NCBI RefSeq assembly: GCF_000024345.1
Contig: NC_013729.1
Coordinates: forward strand, 7,378,001 to 7,442,000
Direction: 5' to 3'
Length of the DNA stretch: 64,000 nt
Source: Kribbella flavida DSM 17836
Lineage (GTDB): Bacteria; Actinomycetota; Actinomycetes; Propionibacteriales; Kribbellaceae
Position numbers and translations under genes: made by a program. The notes beneath the pieces are model-generated. The model was given only the letters and a program-made list of their open reading frames with translations. It was not told the origin of the DNA and did not search any database. The stretch's first letter is position 1. Each line of letters opens with the position of its first letter. Positions 17,276 to 25,694 of the stretch are shown here, piece after piece.

Positions 17276-18127
17276 GTGGAACTGCTGCGCCTCGGCGCTG
17301 TCGGTGAGGAGCGCCCGTACCTGCGCGCCACCGACGGCACCACCTACGACCTGAGCTCCGTCACGACCGACATCGACGGTGCCTTTCTCGGCTCCGGCGG
17401 CATCGCCCGCGCCCGGGCCGCCCTGGAGGCCGGCTCGCTGCCTGTGGCCGACGTCGAGGGCCTGCGGGTCGGCGCCCCGGTGGCCATGCCGGCCGCGGTG
17501 GTCTGCATCGGCCAGAACTACGCCGCGCACGCCGCCGAGTCCGGCGCCGAACCGCCGAAGGAGCCGATCGTCTTCTTCAAGCACCCGAACACCGTCGTCG
17601 GTCCGTACGACGACGTGCTGGTGCCGCGGGACAGCCGCAAGACCGACTGGGAGGTGGAGCTGGCGGTGGTGATCGGCAAGACCGCCCGTTACCTGTCGTC
17701 GGACCAGGAGGCGCTCGACTGCATCGCCGGCTACACGGTCTCCAACGACGTGTCGGAGCGGACCTTCCAGCTCGAGGTGTCCGGCGGCCAGTGGTCGAAG
17801 GGCAAGTGCTGCGAGACCTTCAACCCGCTCGGCCCGGCGCTGGTCCCGGCCGACGAGATCGATGACCCGCAGACGCTGGATCTCAGGTCCTGGGTCAACG
17901 GGCAGCCCCGCCAGGACTCCAACACCCGGGACATGATCTTCTCGGTCGCCGCCCTGGTCCGCGACCTGTCGCAGTACATGACCCTGGACCCGGGCGACAT
18001 CGTCAACACCGGTACGCCGGAGGGCGTCGCCCTGTCCGGCCGCTTCCCGTACCTCGCCCCCGGCGACACCGTCGAGTGCGAGATCCAGGGCCTCGGCCGG
18101 ATGCGGCAGACCCTGCGCCGGGCCTGA
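17276..18127 (+). CDS. Fumarylacetoacetate hydrolase family enzyme (diketo-deoxy-sugar-acid hydrolase-like)
   Basis: 283 residues with a GTG start and GGAG site. The conserved FAH core is present: CIGQNYAAHAAESG, FKHPNTVVGP, the metal ligands in DWEVELAVVIG and GYTVSNDVSER, GKCCETFNPLGP, and GDIVNTGTPEGVAL. This branch includes 2,4-diketo-3-deoxy-L-fuconate and -rhamnonate hydrolases, which cleave the last intermediate to pyruvate and lactate. The adjacent lactonase, dehydratase remnant and sugar-binding protein support that pathway over aromatic catabolism. It is probably co-transcribed with the GntR gene. Confidence 0.88.
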   Translation: MELLRLGAVGEERPYLRATDGTTYDLSSVTTDIDGAFLGSGGIARARAALEAGSLPVADVEGLRVGAPVAMPAAVVCIGQNYAAHAAESGAEPPKEPIVFFKHPNTVVGPYDDVLVPRDSRKTDWEVELAVVIGKTARYLSSDQEALDCIAGYTVSNDVSERTFQLEVSGGQWSKGKCCETFNPLGPALVPADEIDDPQTLDLRSWVNGQPRQDSNTRDMIFSVAALVRDLSQYMTLDPGDIVNTGTPEGVALSGRFPYLAPGDTVECEIQGLGRMRQTLRRA

Positions 18128-18159
18128 CCGTGCTCTTGGCCGGGCCTTCGGCGCCGGCG

Positions 18160-18251
18160 GGTCATGGGGCCCCAGCTCCCGGCCTTCCCTCGTCGCTCCA
18201 GTCGCTTCGCTCTTTCCACTCCTCAGTCCAGGCCGGGAGGGCCCCATGACC
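18160..18251 (+). promoter_or_regulatory. Long inverted repeat burying the ribosome site and start codon of a VOC gene
   Basis: GGTCATGGGGCCC (18160-18172) and TCCCGGCC (18177-18184) pair with GGCCGGGA (18231-18238) and GGGCCCCATGACC (18239-18251). That is 21 bp interrupted only by four unpaired bases, with a 46-base loop. The right arm contains the GGGAGG ribosome site and the ATG at 18246. In RNA this would block initiation, so it is either a translational switch or a terminator after the FAH gene that abuts a start codon. Confidence 0.65.
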
Positions 18252-18623
18252 TCGAGAGTTCGCACCGTGACGTTCGACGCGCGGGATCCGTACGCGCTGG
18301 CCGGGTTCTGGTTGCAGGTGTTCGACGTGCAGCGGCCGTCCGACGACGAGCCCGACGACCCGTACGCCGCGGTGGTGACCGAGTCGGTGACGCTGCTGTT
18401 CGAGCGCAACGGCGACGACAAGGTCGCCAAGAACCGGGTGCACCTCGACCTGGAGCCGGACGTCCCGCGCGACGAGGAGGTCGACCGGCTGCTCGGCCTC
18501 GGCGCGACCGTGGCACACGACCGGCGGGAACCGGACGGCACCGGATTCGTGGTGATGCTCGACCCTGAGGGCAACGAGTTCTGCGTTCTGCGGTCCGCCG
18601 CCGAACGCGCGGCAACTTCCTAG
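18246..18623 (+). CDS. VOC family (glyoxalase-like) protein
   Basis: 125 residues, one glyoxalase_6-type domain (VRTVTFDARDPYALAGFWLQVF, KNRVHLDLEP, FVVMLDPEGNEFCVL). The second half of the fold is complete, so it is not truncated. Function unknown. Its ribosome site and ATG lie inside the right arm of a long inverted repeat. Its stop overlaps the opposite-strand stop in CTAG. Confidence 0.85.
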   Translation: MTSRVRTVTFDARDPYALAGFWLQVFDVQRPSDDEPDDPYAAVVTESVTLLFERNGDDKVAKNRVHLDLEPDVPRDEEVDRLLGLGATVAHDRREPDGTGFVVMLDPEGNEFCVLRSAAERAATS

Positions 18624-19015
18624 GGCAGCGGCGTCTCGCCGGTCAGCGTGATCCGCCAGTCGGTGGACCAGGCGTGCACGGCGACGTCGTAGCCGTTGAG
18701 GGAAGCAACCACTCGGTGGTGGCCGTTCTCCTCGGGCGCGACCTCGGCGGTCCAGCCGCGATCACGCAGGGCCGCGGCTGCCGCGCTCACCGCCGCCGCG
18801 GGGCCCGCGCCGTCGGCGGTACCCGTCTGCACGGTGATGCTGCACACCGTCGCCGGCCCGCGCCCGTCGAAGAGCGCGCCCGGGTTCACCGGCCCGGGAT
18901 CGTGCGTGACGACCGGCTGCTGGTCCGGCACGACGGCTGTCGCCACCGCCAGCAGCTCCTCGCGCAGGAACTTGCGGGCCTCGGCCAGCGAGCGAGCGGG
19001 TACTGCGTCCGTCAT
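18620..19015 (-). CDS. Hypothetical protein coupled to a DUF1023 hydrolase
   Basis: 131 residues that I do not recognise. It has no signal peptide, starts with a helix (SLAEARKFLREELLAVATAV) and then shows alternating beta segments (TVCSITVQTG, GWTAEVAPEENGHHRVVASLNGYDVAVHAW). Its ATG overlaps the TGA of the upstream hydrolase gene (ATGA), so the two are translationally coupled and probably act together. The start at 19015 is fixed by that overlap; a longer frame upstream reads through the hydrolase gene out of frame. Confidence 0.75.
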   Translation of the reverse strand: MTDAVPARSLAEARKFLREELLAVATAVVPDQQPVVTHDPGPVNPGALFDGRGPATVCSITVQTGTADGAGPAAAVSAAAAALRDRGWTAEVAPEENGHHRVVASLNGYDVAVHAWSTDWRITLTGETPLP

Positions 19016-20136
19016 CGATCCGGTCCTCCCGGTCGGCGCGGGCGGTCCGTCGACCGCCGCTTCTCGGTTGTTGCCGCGGTCCCACCGGCCCTGCCACCGG
19101 CGCCGCCACCGGCGCTGCGCACCGCGTGCCGGGTCGCCTTGGTCAGCGCGGTCATCCCGTCGTACACCTTGGACACCGCCTGCGCCGCGATCCGCACCGG
19201 CTCGCTCCACGACAGCCACGGCAGCACCCGCGTCTCGGCGGCCGCGCTGGTCGCCGTCGTGGTGATGCGGCTCAGGTCGCCGCGGATCACTCGGCCGATG
19301 TTGCGCAGGGACTCGGTGTTCGTCCGGTAGTACTCGTCATGCCCGCGGACCGGGTCGGCTCCCGGCGCGTTCGTCGCCATCCGGACCGCGTCGGAGTAGT
19401 TCGCCGGGTCGGGTCCGTGCCACTGGGTGTACGAGACGACGTCGCCCGGCGCGCGTTCGACGTACAGGCTGGTGCCCGGCGGTACGAGCTCCGCCGCCGC
19501 GTCCACTCCCCGGCCGGCACCGGGCGATCCGGTCAGCACCACCCGGTCCGCCCGGGCACCGGCCCGCAGCGCGTAGCCGGTGACGACGCTGCCGTAGCTG
19601 TGCCCGATCACCGTCAGTTTCGCGGTGACGGGCTTGATCCCGTCGACCTCCGCCAGGAACTTGGCGAGCTGCGGCCCAGCTTCCTGTGCGGGCGCCGGGC
19701 TGATCGCCGCCGGAATGTCCGGCGGCGAGGGGTAGTCGAGCCAGACCACCACCGCGGTCCCCGGGCCGGCTTCCTGCTGGATGAGGTTGCCGCGGTCGGA
19801 CTGGTCGCGGAAGGTGTCCAGGCTGTTGCCCATGCCCGGCACCAGGACCGCGACGTTGCCGGCGGCATCGAGCTCGCCGAGCACCTCGACCGCCCGTCCC
19901 TGGCCGTCCGGGTCGACGTGCAGGAACTGGCGCGCCCGGGAGACCTGGACGAGCTTTCCGGTGGAGTCGAGCTCGGTGGACGTGACCGGGGTGAGCAGTT
20001 CCTGGACCGTGTCGAGCCGCTTGCGCTCGGCCGGGGTCGCCGTCCCGGCTTCGACCAGACCGTGCAGCCGGTCCCGCGCCGCGACCAGGCGCAGGTGGTT
20101 CGCCTGGAACCGCTTCGCCAGTTCGTCGGTCGTCAT
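19012..20136 (-). CDS. DUF1023 alpha/beta hydrolase
   Basis: 374 residues. An N-terminal helical segment (AKRFQANHLRLVAARDRLHGL, AERKRLDTVQELL) precedes an alpha/beta hydrolase domain with VLVPGMGNSLDTF, the nucleophile elbow GHSYGS and VVWLDYPSPPDI. A basic, Ala/Gly-rich tail follows. DUF1023 proteins are common in actinomycetes, often next to WXG100-like or secretion genes, but none is nearby. It is the first gene of a two-gene unit with an ATGA overlap. Confidence 0.85.
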   Translation of the reverse strand: MTTDELAKRFQANHLRLVAARDRLHGLVEAGTATPAERKRLDTVQELLTPVTSTELDSTGKLVQVSRARQFLHVDPDGQGRAVEVLGELDAAGNVAVLVPGMGNSLDTFRDQSDRGNLIQQEAGPGTAVVVWLDYPSPPDIPAAISPAPAQEAGPQLAKFLAEVDGIKPVTAKLTVIGHSYGSVVTGYALRAGARADRVVLTGSPGAGRGVDAAAELVPPGTSLYVERAPGDVVSYTQWHGPDPANYSDAVRMATNAPGADPVRGHDEYYRTNTESLRNIGRVIRGDLSRITTTATSAAAETRVLPWLSWSEPVRIAAQAVSKVYDGMTALTKATRHAVRSAGGGAGGRAGGTAATTEKRRSTDRPRRPGGPDR

Positions 20137-20216
20137 CGCGTCTCCCGGTGACAGTCGGCTGGTGTCACGAGCTTCCGGCAGTGTGGCACCGAAAAGAGCT
20201 CACCGGAAGTATCGAT

Positions 20217-20813
20217 TCAGTGGAAAGCGAGTGACCAGTTGCCGGCGTGCGCGGAAAGCGTGACCACCGCCAGCGGGCGGACGTCGACGTGCCGCAGCGA
20301 CTCCGCCGGCGCCTCCAGCGCGTACAGCACGATCGCCCGCACCACCGCCGGGTGCACCACCGCCACGACCGTACGCCGGTCCGCCGCCGGCCCGCTCGTC
20401 ACCGGCTCGCCGAACGGCTGCGACGGGGACGGTCCACCGGCCAGGTCGCCGAGCCAGTCCGCGACCCGGGTGATCAGGTCGTTCTCGGTCTCGCCGCCGC
20501 GCGGTGCCGTGTGCGGCCGGTCCAGCCAGGCCGACACCATGCCCGGGAACTCCGCCAGCAGGTCCTCCAGGCCGCGCCCGGTCCAGTCGCCGTACGAGCG
20601 GTCGCGCAGCGCGGCGTCGACGGTGGCCGTCAGCCCCATTGCCTCCGCGGTCCGGACCGCGGCCGGCTCCGGTCCGCAGTACGCCTGGTCGGCCTCGGGC
20701 TTGAGCTCGCGGGCCGCTTCCAGGCTCGCCTGGTCGGGCTCGGGCGTGCCGCCGAGCACGAGTCCGCGCAGGCCAGGCGTGAGCGCGTGCGCGACCAGCT
20801 TCAGCGTGGTCAC
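20217..20813 (-). CDS. Histidine phosphatase superfamily protein with degenerate RHG motif
   Basis: 198 residues with the branch-1 fold: second catalytic His in VVAVVHPAVVRAIV, Arg in PAAVRTAEAMG, and DRSYGDWTGR in place of the usual D/E-F-G-x-W-E-G. The first motif, normally LVRHGE/Q, reads LVAHALT, so the phosphate-binding Arg and the Gly are missing while the His remains. It may be inactive or bind a different ligand. GTG start at 20813. Confidence 0.7.
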   Translation of the reverse strand: MTTLKLVAHALTPGLRGLVLGGTPEPDQASLEAARELKPEADQAYCGPEPAAVRTAEAMGLTATVDAALRDRSYGDWTGRGLEDLLAEFPGMVSAWLDRPHTAPRGGETENDLITRVADWLGDLAGGPSPSQPFGEPVTSGPAADRRTVVAVVHPAVVRAIVLYALEAPAESLRHVDVRPLAVVTLSAHAGNWSLAFH

Positions 20814-20989
20814 GAGCCGACCGCTTCGCTCGGGACGATAACCGGAGTGCGACGATCCACCAACGCAGCGTAACCGAAGCCGTGCAGCGTCCCCAGCACC
20901 GCCTGCGTGCCGAGCGAGGCGAACCGGAGCTTGCCCCACCTGGTGAGATTTCGGCCGACCGCACTCGCGCCGGCGCCTACCGTGGCGGG

Positions 20990-21628
20990 ATGCCGTCGAT
21001 CCAGCACCTGCTCGCCTTTGCCGTCACCGCGCTGATCGTGATCGTCGTACCCGGACCGAGCGTGCTGTTCATCGTCGGCCGCGCGCTGGCGGTGGGCCGG
21101 CGCGAGGCGATGCTGACGATGGTCGGCAACACCCTCGGCGCTGCCGTCATGCTGGTCGCCGTCGCGCTCGGGCTCGGCACGTTGATCGCGGCCAGCGCGA
21201 TCGCGCTGACCGCGGTGAAGCTGGCCGGCGCGGCGTACCTGATCTGTCTCGGTGTGCACGCGTTCCGGACCCGCAAGTCGCTCGCCGAGGCGCTCACCGG
21301 CGGGGTGAAGCCGGCGAACACCCGGCGAGTGCTCCGGCAGGGCTTCCTGGTCGGGGTGACGAACGCGAAGACCGCGGTGTTCTTCGCCGCAGTGCTGCCG
21401 CAGTTCGTCGACCCCGCCGCCGGTGCGGCCGCGGCGCAGATCCTGGTGCTCGGGCTGATCTTCGTCGTCATCGCGCTCGCGTCGGACACCGTCTGGGCGG
21501 TGGCGGCCGGCTCCGCCCGGGACTGGTTCGCCCGCTCCCCGCGCCGGCTGGAGCTGGTCGGCGGCACCGGCGGCCTGATGATCATCGGCCTCGGCGCGAG
21601 CATCGCCGTCAGCGGCGCCAAAGAATAG
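20990..21628 (+). CDS. LysE family exporter (RhtB type)
   Basis: 212 residues with about six membrane helices and the LysE/RhtB signature VPGPSVLFIVGRALAVGRR near the N-terminus and GFLVGVTNAKTAVFF in the middle. Members export amino acids such as homoserine, threonine or leucine. TACCGT (20978-20983) lies six bases before the ATG, so it is probably leaderless. Its TAG directly abuts the stop of the opposite MFS gene. Substrate not predictable. Confidence 0.9.
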   Translation: MPSIQHLLAFAVTALIVIVVPGPSVLFIVGRALAVGRREAMLTMVGNTLGAAVMLVAVALGLGTLIAASAIALTAVKLAGAAYLICLGVHAFRTRKSLAEALTGGVKPANTRRVLRQGFLVGVTNAKTAVFFAAVLPQFVDPAAGAAAAQILVLGLIFVVIALASDTVWAVAAGSARDWFARSPRRLELVGGTGGLMIIGLGASIAVSGAKE

Positions 21629-22993
21629 TCAGGCCCGGGTACGGCGGGCGGCGAGGACGCCGAGCAGACCGAGCGCGGCGGGCAGCCCGAAGGCGGTCAG
21701 GTACGCGGTCGTCGGGGAGTGCGGCTCGATCGCGGCGAACAGCGAGCCGCCGACCGCAAGCACTGTTGCGGTGAGCAACGAATCGCTGAGCTGCATGGCC
21801 GAGGTGTTCGCGCCCTGCTGCTCCCGGCTGGAGTACTCCAGCACCAGCACCGACAAGGTCGGGAACACGGTGCCCATGCCGAGCCCGGCCAGCCCCCAGC
21901 CGAGGACACCGACCAGGACGGGCACCCGCTCGTCCAGGGTCGCCGCCGCGGTGAGGATTCCCAGCATCAGCGAGACCATGCCCGCCTGCAGGAAGACGTG
22001 GTGCGGGAACGGCTGGTTCGGCCGTCCCCGGTACCACGAGGCCGCGGTCCAGCTGAGCGCGCTCACCGTCAGCACCATCCCGGCGAAGGCCGGCGACAGC
22101 CCGCGTTCCCTGGTCAGCATCAGCGGCAGGAAGACCTCGGCCCCGAATCCCGCGGCCGCGACGAGGCCGCGCAGCGCGATCACCGCGGGCAGTCCCGCAC
22201 CGATCGCGAACGTGCCCTTCGGCAACAACTTCGGCCCGAACGCGCCCACCGCCACCAGCCCGGCGATCACCAGCACCAACTGCTGGACGCCGTGCTGCTG
22301 ACCGCCGTAGTGCAGCATCAGCACGCCGGCCGCGGCTGCGACGGCCCACCACGCCCGCTTGCTCCACAGCTTGCCACTGGTCTGCGGGTGATCGCCCTTC
22401 GCCAGCCCGGGACGCATGACCAGCGTGGCCGGCACGGCCAGCACCGGTACGGCGAGAAAGACGATCCGCCAGTTGGTGTGCTCGACGATGAGGCCGGCGA
22501 TCGCCGGCCCGACCAAGGACGGGACCACCCAGCCGGTCGCGAACGCGGCGAAGATCCGCGGCCGGAGCGCGGCCGGGTAGAGGTGGCCGACCACGACGTA
22601 CAGGGCGACGATGAGCAGGCCGGAGCCGAAGCCCTGGATCACCCGGCCGACGACCAGGACCTCCATGGTGGGCGCGAACCCGGCGATCAGCAGACCGGTC
22701 AGGAACCAGGCGGTCCCGTGCCACAACGGCCGGGTCGGGCCCTTCAGGTCCGACCAGGTGCCGGACACGACCATCGCGACGACGGCGGACGCGAGCGGCC
22801 CGCCGAACGCCAGCGCATACAGGGACAGGCCGTCCAGCGCCTGGGCGACGGTCGGCATCGCGGTCGTGACGGCCAGCGACTCGAACGCGACCAGGGTGAT
22901 CAGCGCGACCATCCCGATGGTCAGCGCCCGGTACTCCGGGGCGAGAACTCCCGGCGGGCGTGACGGCACGGTCTGCTCTTCGGTGGAGGTCAT
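21629..22993 (-). CDS. MFS multidrug-type transporter
   Basis: 454 residues with the MFS drug/H+ antiporter layout: helix 1 MVALITLVAFESLAVTTAMPTVAQAL, motif A-like SGTWSDLKGPTR, and VLVVGRVIQGFGSG. Members with such sequences are often listed as EmrB/QacA-like. A MerR-type promoter with a 19-bp spacer precedes it, suggesting that a MerR regulator elsewhere induces it by its substrate. It is convergent with a LysE gene with no bases between the stops. Confidence 0.88.
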   Translation of the reverse strand: MTSTEEQTVPSRPPGVLAPEYRALTIGMVALITLVAFESLAVTTAMPTVAQALDGLSLYALAFGGPLASAVVAMVVSGTWSDLKGPTRPLWHGTAWFLTGLLIAGFAPTMEVLVVGRVIQGFGSGLLIVALYVVVGHLYPAALRPRIFAAFATGWVVPSLVGPAIAGLIVEHTNWRIVFLAVPVLAVPATLVMRPGLAKGDHPQTSGKLWSKRAWWAVAAAAGVLMLHYGGQQHGVQQLVLVIAGLVAVGAFGPKLLPKGTFAIGAGLPAVIALRGLVAAAGFGAEVFLPLMLTRERGLSPAFAGMVLTVSALSWTAASWYRGRPNQPFPHHVFLQAGMVSLMLGILTAAATLDERVPVLVGVLGWGLAGLGMGTVFPTLSVLVLEYSSREQQGANTSAMQLSDSLLTATVLAVGGSLFAAIEPHSPTTAYLTAFGLPAALGLLGVLAARRTRA

Positions 22994-23000
22994 GCCCAGA

Positions 23001-23031
23001 ACCCTCGGACATCAACTGCACTTGAAGTCAA
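23001..23031 (-). promoter_or_regulatory. MerR-type promoter (19-bp spacer with dyad) for the MFS gene
   Basis: On the minus strand TTGACT (23031-23026) and GAGGGT (23006-23001) are separated by 19 bp. The spacer holds the near-palindrome TCAAGTGCAGTTGA. Overlong spacers with a central dyad are the hallmark of MerR-family activation. The -10 box is weak and the regulator gene is not here. Confidence 0.5.
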
Positions 23032-23165
23032 CCACGTGCGGCAGTCGCCGTCGGCAGCTCGCTCAGAACAGACGGTCGTGCGCGTTGCACACGCCGAGCT
23101 CCTCGGGGCGCCACGTCCCCCAGCACCGTCCACTGCCGCGGCTGGCTCCTTGCTTCCGAACGAGC

Positions 23166-23199
23166 AGAGCCCAGGTCGCCACCTGGCGACCTGGGCTCT
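23166..23199. terminator. Strong hairpin terminator after the DEAD-box helicase gene
   Basis: AGAGCCCAGGTCGCCA (23166-23181) pairs perfectly with 23184-23199, giving a 16-bp stem with a minimal loop, 17 bp beyond the helicase stop. The preceding 150 bp (23032-23165) have no convincing gene. Confidence 0.8.
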
Positions 23200-23215
23200 C
23201 GTTGCTCACCTGACG

Positions 23216-25000
23216 TCAGCGACCGCGACGGCTGCTTCCCGCGCGGGTGCCGGCCGAGAAGGCCGCCGCACCGGCGGGGCGACTGGCCGCGCCCGGCGTC
23301 GTGGTGGTGTAGCTCTTGGGCGCCGCACTGCCGCCACCGGAACCACCGCGACCCTTGCCCCGTGCCTGCCCCGGCCCGGAGGCGGCGCTGCGAGCCTGCC
23401 CCGGTCCAGAGGCGCCGCGGCGACGACCGCCGCCACCGCCACGACCCCGGCCACCGGCCGACGCGCCGTCGCCACCAGTACGCCGTACTGTCGCCGGCTG
23501 GGCGACGGGCCGCGCGGAGGGCTCGACGAAGGTGCGCTCGCCCGGGGCCAGCTCGGTCAGCAGCGGGTCACCGATCCGCAGCTTGGTCACGGTCGGCGCG
23601 ATGCCGGCCTTGCGGGTCAGGTCGCGCACGTCGCGGACCTGGTCGTCGGTCATCAGCGTGACGACGGTGCCCTCGGCGCCGGCCCGCGCGGTCCGGCCCG
23701 AGCGGTGCAGGTAGGCCTTGTGCTCGATCGGCGGGTCGGCGTGGATCACCAGCGACACGTCGTCGACGTGGATGCCGCGGGCGGCGATGTCGGTCGCGAC
23801 CAGCGTCTTGGCGGAACCGTCGGAGAAGGCCTCCAGGTTCCTGGTGCGCGCACCCTGGGACAGGTTGCCGTGCAGCTCGACCGCGGGCACCCCCTGGGCG
23901 ATCAGCTTCTTGGTGAGCGACTTCGCGCCGTACTTCGTCCGGGTGAAGACCAGCGTGCGGCCGGGAGCCGCGGCCAGGTCGACCAGGACGGGCAGCCGGC
24001 TGTCCGGCTGGACGTGCAGCACGTGGTGGGTCATCTTGGCGACCGGCGACTGCGCCGAGTCGACGCTGTGCGTCACCGGCGACCGCATGAAGCGCTTGAC
24101 CAGCACGTCGACGCCGGCGTCCAGCGTCGCCGAGAACAGCAGCCGCTGGCCGGTGGCGGGCGTCGCCTCCAGCAGCCGGCGCACGGCCGGCAGGAAGCCG
24201 AGGTCGGCCATGTGGTCGGCCTCGTCGAGCACGGTGATCTCGACCGCGTCGAGCTTCGCGTGCCCGGCCTTGACGTGGTCCTCGAGCCGGCCCGGGCAGG
24301 CGACGACGATGTCGACGCCCTTGCGCAGGCCGGTGATCTGCGGGCCGTGCCCGACGCCGCCGAAGACGGTCATCGTGCGCAGGCCGAAGGCGTCGGTCAG
24401 CGGGCTGATCGAGGCCTGGATCTGGGTGGCCAGCTCCCGGGTCGGCGCCAGGATCAGCGCGCGCGGCTGGTTCGGCCGGCGGCGGGTGCCGCTGGTGGCG
24501 AGCCGGGCGATCAGCGGCAGCACGAACGCGTAGGTCTTGCCGGAACCGGTCCGGCCGCGACCGAGCACGTCCTTGCCGGCCAGCGAGTCCGGCAGCGTCG
24601 CCGCCTGGATCGGGAACGGCTTGTGCACACCGGCCGCGGCCAGCGCGGTGACCAGCTCGGCCGGCAGACCGAGGTCGGCGAAGGTCAGGTCGTCGGAGAC
24701 CACCGTCGCGGCGGCCTCGTCGTACCCGGCGTCGCTGGTCGGGGTACCGCTCGCCGGGGCGGCGGACCCGGTGGAACGGCCGGCGGACTGGCCGCCGGTG
24801 CCGCCGCCGGACGCGCGACGACGGCGGGGCCGGTCACCTTCCGTACGACGGTCGTTGCTCTGTGCATCAACCGCGGTCACGGTGCCGGCGGCTGCTGCGG
24901 GTTGGTTGCCACCGGCACCTGAACGGCGGCGGCGACGAGGGCGCGCCGGACCGTCGGAGCGGGCGGACTGAGTTTCGGGCGTGGGGCGGCTGACCGCCAT
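23216..25000 (-). CDS. DEAD-box RNA helicase
   Basis: 594 residues. An Arg/Gly/Ala-rich N-terminal extension of about 100 residues precedes the helicase core: LTFADLGLPAELVTALAAAG and the Q-motif-like FPIQ, motif I GRTGSGKT, Ia PTRELATQ, DEAD in VLDEADHM, SAT in LFSATL, and motif VI HRSGRTARAG. The C-terminal tail is again rich in Arg-Gly-Gly. These ATP-dependent RNA unwinding enzymes serve ribosome assembly, decay and cold adaptation. The ATG at 25000 leaves 175 bp of upstream region before the divergent gene, room for a long leader. Confidence 0.93.
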   Translation of the reverse strand: MAVSRPTPETQSARSDGPARPRRRRRSGAGGNQPAAAAGTVTAVDAQSNDRRTEGDRPRRRRASGGGTGGQSAGRSTGSAAPASGTPTSDAGYDEAAATVVSDDLTFADLGLPAELVTALAAAGVHKPFPIQAATLPDSLAGKDVLGRGRTGSGKTYAFVLPLIARLATSGTRRRPNQPRALILAPTRELATQIQASISPLTDAFGLRTMTVFGGVGHGPQITGLRKGVDIVVACPGRLEDHVKAGHAKLDAVEITVLDEADHMADLGFLPAVRRLLEATPATGQRLLFSATLDAGVDVLVKRFMRSPVTHSVDSAQSPVAKMTHHVLHVQPDSRLPVLVDLAAAPGRTLVFTRTKYGAKSLTKKLIAQGVPAVELHGNLSQGARTRNLEAFSDGSAKTLVATDIAARGIHVDDVSLVIHADPPIEHKAYLHRSGRTARAGAEGTVVTLMTDDQVRDVRDLTRKAGIAPTVTKLRIGDPLLTELAPGERTFVEPSARPVAQPATVRRTGGDGASAGGRGRGGGGGRRRGASGPGQARSAASGPGQARGKGRGGSGGGSAAPKSYTTTTPGAASRPAGAAAFSAGTRAGSSRRGR

Positions 25001-25175
25001 GGAGTACTCCAGGTAAGTCGAAAGGGTCGTCCTGCCCGGCGCGGCATCGTGGCCGCGGCGCGTGGGGGTCGACTGCCAAATGGTCCGAGGCAGAACTGGG
25101 CGGACCGTCGCGAACCAGTATAGGTCACGGCCGGGTACCGGCGGCAGTGATCCCGGTCGCGGTAGGTTCCAGCCT

Positions 25176-25694
25176 GTGACTGCCGACGAGACAGCATTCC
25201 GGACCGATCCACCTCAGACCGGCGACGAACGCGATCTGCTGCAGGGATTTCTCGACTTCCACCGCGGCACCCTGCTCTGGAAGATCGCCGGACTGACCGG
25301 CGACGAACTTGTGCAACGGTCCGTCGAACCGTCCGGAATGAGCCTGATCGGGCTGGTCCGGCACCTGACCGAGGTGGAGCGGTACTGGTTCCACCTCTGC
25401 CTGGCCGGGCGGCCGGGCGTGCTGCAGCTGTGGACGTCCGAGCACCCGGACGGCGACTTCGACCTCGCCTCGGCGGCGACGGCCGAGCAGGACGTCGAGA
25501 CGTTCCGCCGGGTGGTCAGGCAGTCCGACGAGATCGGCCGCGGCTTCGACCTCGATCACACGTTCACGAGACCGCGCCGCGACGGCGAGTACTCGGTCCG
25601 CTGGCTCTACCTGCACATGGTCGAGGAGTATGCCCGGCACAACGGCCACGCCGACCTGCTGCGCGAGCGGATCGACGGTCTGACTGGGGAGTGA
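25176..25694 (+). CDS. DinB-fold (DUF664) protein
   Basis: 172 residues with the DinB/DUF664 pattern: LLQGFLDFHRGTLLWKI, GLVRHLTEVERYWFH and WLYLHMVEEYARHNGHADLLRE. His residues in these motifs would bind a divalent metal. It is a paralogue of the gene at 2353. TAGGTT (25163-25168) is seven bases before the GTG, so the transcript is likely leaderless. Its TGA sits inside the small inverted-repeat remnant at 25687-25708, and its last 131 bp overlap the extended tail of the convergent amidohydrolase. Confidence 0.87.
   Translation: MTADETAFRTDPPQTGDERDLLQGFLDFHRGTLLWKIAGLTGDELVQRSVEPSGMSLIGLVRHLTEVERYWFHLCLAGRPGVLQLWTSEHPDGDFDLASAATAEQDVETFRRVVRQSDEIGRGFDLDHTFTRPRRDGEYSVRWLYLHMVEEYARHNGHADLLRERIDGLTGE

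Noticed and set aside
18185-18230. Loop sequence with GTCGCTCC and GTCGCTTCGCTC as a possible dispersed repeat
   Set aside because: Only one copy in the window and such strings are common in GC-rich DNA. It is kept only as the loop of the hairpin.
23036-24922. Long open frame opposite the DEAD-box helicase
   Set aside because: All helicase motifs are on the minus strand. This frame has no start site and biased composition.
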